The translations under genes were made by a program, and so were the position numbers. From Psychromicrobium xiongbiense (GTDB lineage: Bacteria > Actinomycetota > Actinomycetes > Actinomycetales > Micrococcaceae), in assembly GCF_030271165.1 (NCBI RefSeq), contig NZ_JASSZH010000014.1, forward strand, positions 146,350 through 210,349: DNA of 64,000 nucleotides, read 5' to 3'. Of this stretch, positions 59,242-64,000 are shown in pieces; position 1 is the first letter of the stretch, and each line of letters opens with the position of its first letter. Below the pieces are notes generated by a model. It worked only from the letters and a program-made list of their open reading frames with translations. It made no database searches and had not been told where the DNA came from.

Positions 59242-59939
59242 ACGGGCCCCGAATCCAGGACGCTGTGCCAGGCTCCTCCGAACCCGGAGGCTGGTGGCAG
59301 ACGGGGGTGCTGCCCGCCATCGTGCTCGCCCTGATCGGCGTGGCAGGTTTCAGCTGGCTGGATGATGCCATCCAGCACGGAACCGGCCCGGCATTGCTGG
59401 ACCAGCCGTTGCTGCAGTGGTTCCAGGGGATCCGGACCCCCGTCGCCACGGTCGTCTTCCGGATTATCACCACAGCGTCCTCGCCGGTGGCCATGATCAT
59501 CATCGTGGCCGCTGTCGCGACGCTCTGGGCGCTACTGGCCCGCCGTTTCTGGCGTCCGGGACTCCTGGTCGGGGCCATGCTGGTGGCGGTCAGTACCTCC
59601 AGCACCATCAAACATCTGGTGGGCCGGTCGCGACCTCCCGTGGACCAGATGCTCCTTGCCCCGGACTACTCCTTCGCCTTCCCCTCCGGCCATACGCTCA
59701 GCACGGCCGTTTTCCTGATGGTCCTGGGCTATCTGGTGCTCAGTCGCCGTCGTCGGCATCGGCTGTTGTGGTTCGGCGGCATCGTGCTGGGCATTCTGGC
59801 CGTTGCCACCAGTCGGCTCTATCTGGGCTATCACTGGCTGACCGATGTCACGGCATCGGTTTGCCTGGCCTGGGTCATTCTGGGACTGGTCATGGTGGTG
59901 GACACCCTGGCGAGCAGGCGCTTCGGTGCCCGCACCTGA
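59238..59939 (+). CDS. PAP2-family membrane phosphatase
   Basis: From the GTG at 59238 the 233-residue protein has five to six membrane helices and the three PAP2 motifs: KHLVGRSRPP, PSGHT and SRLYLGYHWLTDV with the catalytic His. It dephosphorylates lipid phosphates such as undecaprenyl or phosphatidyl phosphates. Pairing with a GH76 gene suggests a role in cell-envelope mannan or lipid recycling; this is inferred. Confidence 0.9.
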   Translation: MNGPRIQDAVPGSSEPGGWWQTGVLPAIVLALIGVAGFSWLDDAIQHGTGPALLDQPLLQWFQGIRTPVATVVFRIITTASSPVAMIIIVAAVATLWALLARRFWRPGLLVGAMLVAVSTSSTIKHLVGRSRPPVDQMLLAPDYSFAFPSGHTLSTAVFLMVLGYLVLSRRRRHRLLWFGGIVLGILAVATSRLYLGYHWLTDVTASVCLAWVILGLVMVVDTLASRRFGART

Positions 59940-59968
59940 CGGACGCCACAGCTGAAGCCAGGCCGGCC

Positions 59969-60922
59969 TCAGCCCTCCAGGCGTTCATGCCAGGCCCGCA
60001 GGAAGGCCAGGCCTGACTCGTCGTTGATCACATCGCTGCCCAGCCCCACATGCACCGAGGTGAGGATCTGGTACGGCTTCTCGGGCAACTCCTCGGCGGG
60101 CCGGACGTCCACGTGCGCCACGGCATGGCCCTGGGATTCGAGCCAGTCAGCCATGGCATAGTCGGTCCCGGAATCGCCCACAGTGCGCCACTGCTCGGGT
60201 TCCAGTCCCCGCTCCTGGAGCCAGCTCAGAGCCCGCCAGGCACCCAGGTCCTTGCCCAGCCGGGCGTGCTCGATGTCGGTGGAAATGATCGTCGGATCGA
60301 TCAGGAAGTGGCTCGCCTGGGGGTCCTTGATCCCGCTGGACTGCTCGGGAGCAGCGGAGCGGATGTGCCCGTCCATGCCGTGTGCGGGCATAAGAGCGAG
60401 GGCGTCCGCGTCGAACAGGGGCTGCTGGGCCAGGTAGACCTCGCTGGGAGTCCCCAGGTTCTGTTCCACGGAGACCATGGCCTGCTTGGTCTCATCGAAG
60501 AACATCCAGGCAGCGTACTTGCGTTCCACGAGCTCCCGGATCGCGGCCGCATAGCTGGCCGGCGGCACAAAGCGTTCGTCCACCTGGACGGGGGACGAAC
60601 CTGCGGCGCCAAAGGTGAACCAGGTGGCGCCCTTCTCGCAGATCGCCAGGAACTCCAGCCCCTCGGGAATCCCGGCCTCCAGCATGGGGGTCACCACCTG
60701 CTCCGTGATGAAGGCGGCGGAGCGGCCGGTGTTGAACAGCACGGGCGCGCCCCTCGTGGCGAGCCAGAGCAACTCGGCGATGACGCCGTCCTGGACGGAG
60801 CGGGTCACCGGGCTGGCGATGGGGCCGTCGACGTCGAGCAGCAGCGCCAGCGGCGGCCTGCTCCCGTCACCGGGCTCCACGGGGATGGTCGCCCGGCGTT
60901 GAGGGTGCGTACGTTCAGTCAT
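59969..60922 (-). CDS. HAD-superfamily phosphatase (Cof/SPP-like)
   Basis: From ATG 60922 the 317-residue protein has motif I LLLDVDGPI, motif II in LFNTGRS, a long type-C2-like cap (about 90-200) and motif III/IV in TVGDSGTDYAMADWL. This is the Cof/sucrose-phosphate phosphatase pattern. Several ORFs upstream favour a later start but MTERTH is typical. The substrate is not clear. Confidence 0.85.
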   Translation of the reverse strand: MTERTHPQRRATIPVEPGDGSRPPLALLLDVDGPIASPVTRSVQDGVIAELLWLATRGAPVLFNTGRSAAFITEQVVTPMLEAGIPEGLEFLAICEKGATWFTFGAAGSSPVQVDERFVPPASYAAAIRELVERKYAAWMFFDETKQAMVSVEQNLGTPSEVYLAQQPLFDADALALMPAHGMDGHIRSAAPEQSSGIKDPQASHFLIDPTIISTDIEHARLGKDLGAWRALSWLQERGLEPEQWRTVGDSGTDYAMADWLESQGHAVAHVDVRPAEELPEKPYQILTSVHVGLGSDVINDESGLAFLRAWHERLEG

Positions 60923-60956
60923 GGACTCATGACTATCACGTCTGCACACATGTTGA

Positions 60957-60989
60957 GCCCTCGTCGCCGGTACTTCCGGCGACGAGGGC
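60957..60989. terminator. Hairpin between the HAD and peptidase genes
   Basis: GCCCTCGTCGCCGG (60957-60970) and CCGGCGACGAGGGC (60976-60989) form a 14-bp perfect stem with a five-base loop (TACTT). It lies 38 bases downstream of the leftward peptidase stop and just upstream of the HAD start, so it should terminate the peptidase transcript. Confidence 0.75.
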
Positions 60990-61027
60990 GCAACATGACA
61001 GAGAGGTTAATGAGGAGGACAGCAGGA

Positions 61028-62251
61028 TCAGAAGGAGGAGACTCCGTTCGGTGTGCCCAGGCCGGTCGGCCCATCCCAGCCAGCCCCGGCAGTGCACCAC
61101 TGCTGCGTCGGGCAGGAGCCATTGTTGCCGGAGGTCACATCGAACAGGCCGGAGGTGTTCCGGTAGGGCAGGCTGTTGGCATAGGTACCGTTGGCTGCGG
61201 AACCGGTGTTCCCACTGAGTGCATAGACCGATGCGATGATGGGCGCGGATTCACTGGTCCCACCGATCTGCCCCCAGGTGGAATCGGTGGCGCTGGTCGG
61301 GTAGTACACCGCCAGACCACCGTTATTGGGGTCTGCGGCGGCGGAGACATCACTCATGGCACGCTTGGCACACCCCGTGTTGAACCCGGCAGCAGCGGGC
61401 AGGGCGGCATTGACCGTGGAGCAACCCGAGCCGGCACCGCTCCAGGCGGATTCGCTCCAGCCGCGGCTCGTGGAGGCCTTGATCAGGGAGGTGCCACCCA
61501 CGGCGGTCACGTAGCTGGACGATGCCGGGTAGGAGGCCCCGCGGTAGCCATTGTCACCGGTGCTCGCAGTCACCGCGATGCCGGGGAAGTTGTAGTACTG
61601 GCCGTAGCTGGAGTCCGAGGCGTCACCGCCACCATAGCTGTTGGAGATGGCCACAACGCCGGGCAGTTTGGCGGCGGTCTGAACGCCGGTTCCCAGATCC
61701 ACGAAGGAAGCACTCTTGGTCTGAACTACCACGATTCGGCAGTCGGGGCAGGCTGCGGAGACGGTGTCCACATCCAGCGCCTGCTCGCCGGCCCAACCCA
61801 GGTTGAAGGCTGGCAGTGAGGAGCCACCGGTCTGATTGACCACCTTGAGGCAGCCGTTGGCCTTGGTGCAGGCTGGGATTCCGAACTGACTGCGGAAGAC
61901 GTTCAGATCCCGCTCCAGGTTGGGGTAGCCATAGGCATCCACGATGGCGACCGTGCGGCCACCGGACTTCAGCCCGGTCAGCTTGTAGGCGCCCTGCAGG
62001 CCGGCCGGCGTCAGGGCGCTGGCAGGAGGCGTGGAGCCTGCCAACGGCGTACCTTTATCGTCGGTGGCCTTGTAGGAATGGCAGGACGCATCACCGGCCT
62101 GTGGATCGTTGCACACGCGCACGGCGTGGCCCTTGGCGAGGCCGTGCGGATCTGAGTTGCCGGGGGCTGCGTTGCCCGGCGCCGCCGAGCCCAGCAGGAA
62201 GGCACCCAGCAGAATGGTGGATGCCGCGGCGGCCGGAATGGATCGCTTCAT
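61028..62251 (-). CDS. Secreted S53 (sedolisin) peptidase, copy 1
   Basis: The 407-residue precursor has a signal peptide (cut near residue 28) and a sedolisin-type catalytic domain: Glu156 and Asp160 (GEQALDVD), Asp233 (STGDNG) as the oxyanion acid, and Ser333 in GGTSESAP. Only about 70 residues lie between the signal and the catalytic domain, much less than the usual roughly 180-residue S53 propeptide. It is near-identical to the peptidase upstream (62526-63749). Confidence 0.92.
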   Translation of the reverse strand: MKRSIPAAAASTILLGAFLLGSAAPGNAAPGNSDPHGLAKGHAVRVCNDPQAGDASCHSYKATDDKGTPLAGSTPPASALTPAGLQGAYKLTGLKSGGRTVAIVDAYGYPNLERDLNVFRSQFGIPACTKANGCLKVVNQTGGSSLPAFNLGWAGEQALDVDTVSAACPDCRIVVVQTKSASFVDLGTGVQTAAKLPGVVAISNSYGGGDASDSSYGQYYNFPGIAVTASTGDNGYRGASYPASSSYVTAVGGTSLIKASTSRGWSESAWSGAGSGCSTVNAALPAAAGFNTGCAKRAMSDVSAAADPNNGGLAVYYPTSATDSTWGQIGGTSESAPIIASVYALSGNTGSAANGTYANSLPYRNTSGLFDVTSGNNGSCPTQQWCTAGAGWDGPTGLGTPNGVSSF

Positions 62252-62405
62252 GGAAGGTCAACTCCTTGCGTCAGTTCGATGGTTCCGATTCATGCGGTCA
62301 TGAAAGTGCGAGCTAACTCTCCCCACAGCGGAGCATAACGGAGCAGAGACTGCCACGGAAGACCGCGGCCTCAGAAGTCAGCCCGGCAATCGTCCCCCGG
62401 AGGCC

Positions 62406-62491
62406 GTCACCAGGTCCCGGTTCATCCCCCCGTGAACCGGGACCAGAGAGCAGATCCCGCTTGAGCCCCTGGTGAACCGGGACCTGGTGAC
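62406..62491. repeat. Palindromic intergenic element, copy C
   Basis: GTCACCAGGTCCCGGTTCA (62406-62424) and TGAACCGGGACCTGGTGAC (62473-62491) pair perfectly over 19 bases. The interior carries TGAACCGGGACC again (62433-62444). The right half is shared with the element at 44018-44109, 18 kb away. Confidence 0.9.
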
Positions 62492-62525
62492 AGCACTGAG
62501 TGCGTCTTAGAAAACTGGGCACGTC

Positions 62526-63749
62526 CTAGAAAGAAGACACCCCGTTCGGTGTGCCCAGGCCGGTCGGCCCATCCCAGCCAGTGCCCGCCGTGCACCACTG
62601 CTGCGTCGGGCAGGAGCCATTGTTGCCGGAGGTCACATCGAACAGGCCGGAGGTGTTCCGGTAGGGCAGGCTGTTGGCATAGGTACCGTTGGCTGCGGAA
62701 CCGGTGTTCCCACTGAGTGCATAGACCGATGCGATGATGGGCGCGGATTCGCTGGTCCCACCGATCTGCCCCCAGGCCGAAGCGCTGCTGCTGGTCGGGT
62801 AGTACACCGCCAGGCCACCATTATTGGGATCGGCCGCCGCAGAGACATCACTCATGGCACGCTTGGCACACCCCGTGTTGAATCCAGCAGCAGCGGGCAG
62901 GGCCGCGTTGTAGCCGGAGCAGCCTGAGCCGGCACCGCTCCAGGCGGATTCGCTCCAGCCGCGGCTCGTGGAGGCCTTGATCAGGGAGGTGCCACCCACG
63001 GCGGTCACGTAGCTGGACGATGCCGGGTAGGAGGCCCCGCGGTAGCCATTGTCACCGGTGCTCGCAGTCACCGCGATGCCCGGGACATTGTAGTACTGGC
63101 CGTAGCTGGAATCCGAGGCGTCACCGCCACCATAGCTGTTGGAAATGGCCACGACGCCGGGCAGCTGAGCGGCGGTCTGAACACCCGTTCCCAGGTCAGC
63201 CAGCGAGGTGCTGTTGGCCTGGACCACCACGATCCTGCAGTCAGGGCAGGAGGCGGAGACGGCGTCGACGTCCAGCGCCTGCTCACCGGCCCAACTGGCG
63301 TTGAAGGCCGGCAGCGAGGAGCCACCATTCTGATTGACCACGGTCAGGCAGCCGCTCGCTGACGTGCAGGCGGGGAGCCCAAACTGGTTGCGGAAAACGT
63401 TCAGATCCCGCTCCAGATTCGGGTAGCCATAGGCATCCACGATGGCGACCGTGCGGCCACCGGACTTCAGCCCGGTCAGCTTGTAGGCGCCCTGCAGGCC
63501 GGCCGGAGTCAGGGCGCTGGCGGGAGGCGTGGATCCCGCCAGCGGCACCCCCTGCTCGTCGGCGGCTTTGTAGGACTGACAGGCGGCCTCGCCGGCTTTC
63601 GGTTCACTACAGATCCGCACAGCGTGGCCTTTGGCCTGGCCGTGGGGATCTGAGTTGCCGGGTGCTGCCGTGCTGGGCGCTGCTGCGGCCAGCAGGAAGG
63701 CGCCGGCCAGAAGGGCCGATCCTGTTGCGGCCAGAAATGATCGTTTCAC
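62526..63749 (-). CDS. Secreted S53 (sedolisin) peptidase, copy 2
   Basis: The 407-residue protein aligns without gaps to its neighbour (61028-62251), with most of the catalytic half identical and changes clustered in the signal peptide, propeptide and around residues 275-325. The catalytic Glu, Asp, Asp and Ser are all conserved. Upstream of each gene there is a similar AT-poor leader with GTCATGA and CGGAGCATAAC, so the promoter was duplicated with the gene. Confidence 0.92.
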   Translation of the reverse strand: MKRSFLAATGSALLAGAFLLAAAAPSTAAPGNSDPHGQAKGHAVRICSEPKAGEAACQSYKAADEQGVPLAGSTPPASALTPAGLQGAYKLTGLKSGGRTVAIVDAYGYPNLERDLNVFRNQFGLPACTSASGCLTVVNQNGGSSLPAFNASWAGEQALDVDAVSASCPDCRIVVVQANSTSLADLGTGVQTAAQLPGVVAISNSYGGGDASDSSYGQYYNVPGIAVTASTGDNGYRGASYPASSSYVTAVGGTSLIKASTSRGWSESAWSGAGSGCSGYNAALPAAAGFNTGCAKRAMSDVSAAADPNNGGLAVYYPTSSSASAWGQIGGTSESAPIIASVYALSGNTGSAANGTYANSLPYRNTSGLFDVTSGNNGSCPTQQWCTAGTGWDGPTGLGTPNGVSSF

Positions 63750-64000
63750 GGAAATTGACTCCTTGGTTCAGTCCAACGGTTGAACTTCATTCCGTCATGA
63801 CACTGTGAGCCAACTCTCATTCCCCTCCACGGAGCATAACCGCAGGAAGTCCTGCAACAGAGAGCAGCCTCCGAGCGGCAACGTCATAAAATGACATATT
63901 CCCCCAGTACTTTGAGTTACTGGTGAAACCCGCCGCAGGAGCTGCAGCTGACCTCGGTATTACCGGGCAGGGTCCGCCGCCGAGACCTTCAGGAGCAGCG
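63750..64000. other. Upstream region of the distal peptidase
   Basis: No gene is visible in these 251 bases. The part nearest the peptidase (63790-63850) is similar to the leader of the other copy (62260-62340) and presumably carries its promoter. The window then ends. Confidence 0.4.

Noticed and set aside
1..64000. CRISPR arrays, IS elements, prophage genes
   Set aside because: No regularly spaced repeats, cas genes, transposases or phage structural genes were found.

Overview
The window is high-GC, gene-dense actinobacterial DNA with many GTG starts, frequent 1-8 bp gene overlaps, an ImuA-ImuB-DnaE2 mutasome, a 1,604-residue Lhr helicase, DUF6318 and DUF4232 lipoproteins and a LAATG sorting signal. 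Together these suggest a Micrococcaceae-type organism (Arthrobacter sensu lato or a relative). This is inferred from gene content; no database was searched.

Layout. 1-9.3 kb is housekeeping: a partial gene, an OmpR-type two-component pair behind a CRP/GlxR-like palindrome, a MarR-MFS efflux pair with its operator, a c-di-AMP (ydaO-type) riboswitch in front of a secreted transglycosylase-like protein, upp, tadA and an AlkZ-like protein. At 9.38 kb lies tRNA-Ser(CGA). From its 3' end to about 17.0 kb is an accessory region bounded and subdivided by three copies of the tRNA 3' end. It holds two paralogous membrane proteins, a 101-bp direct repeat flanking an AlbA_2/Schlafen-type ATPase gene, and a hipBA toxin-antitoxin pair with reiterated operator-like sites. 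No integrase is visible, so it looks like a degenerate, composite tRNA island.

17.1-26.6 kb holds a DUF2306 protein, a zapE-like remnant, a small P-loop kinase, a GH3 glycosidase coupled to a 79-residue protein, and an ECF sigma factor fused to a zinc-finger/transmembrane module, overlapping a sortase-anchored surface protein. 26.6-32.7 kb is the SOS mutagenesis operon imuA-imuB-dnaE2 with a LexA-like box. lepB and a Fic protein follow.

36.3-43.9 kb is a divergent carbohydrate catabolic cassette (GntR, Zn-dehydrogenase, two xylose-isomerase-like TIM barrels, MHS permease // FGGY kinase, AraD-type epimerase/aldolase). It is flanked by a perfect 41-bp direct repeat, with palindromic elements just outside. 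The genes fit a polyol/ketopentose route into the pentose phosphate pathway.

44-60.9 kb encodes two exported proteins, a GNAT-AAA+ fusion, lhr-nei-rluA (DNA repair and RNA modification), a BASS transporter, an acyl-CoA dehydrogenase/SDR pair, a GH76-PAP2 pair and a HAD phosphatase. The window ends with two near-identical tandem S53 (sedolisin) peptidases separated by a long palindromic repeat that also occurs beside the catabolic cassette.
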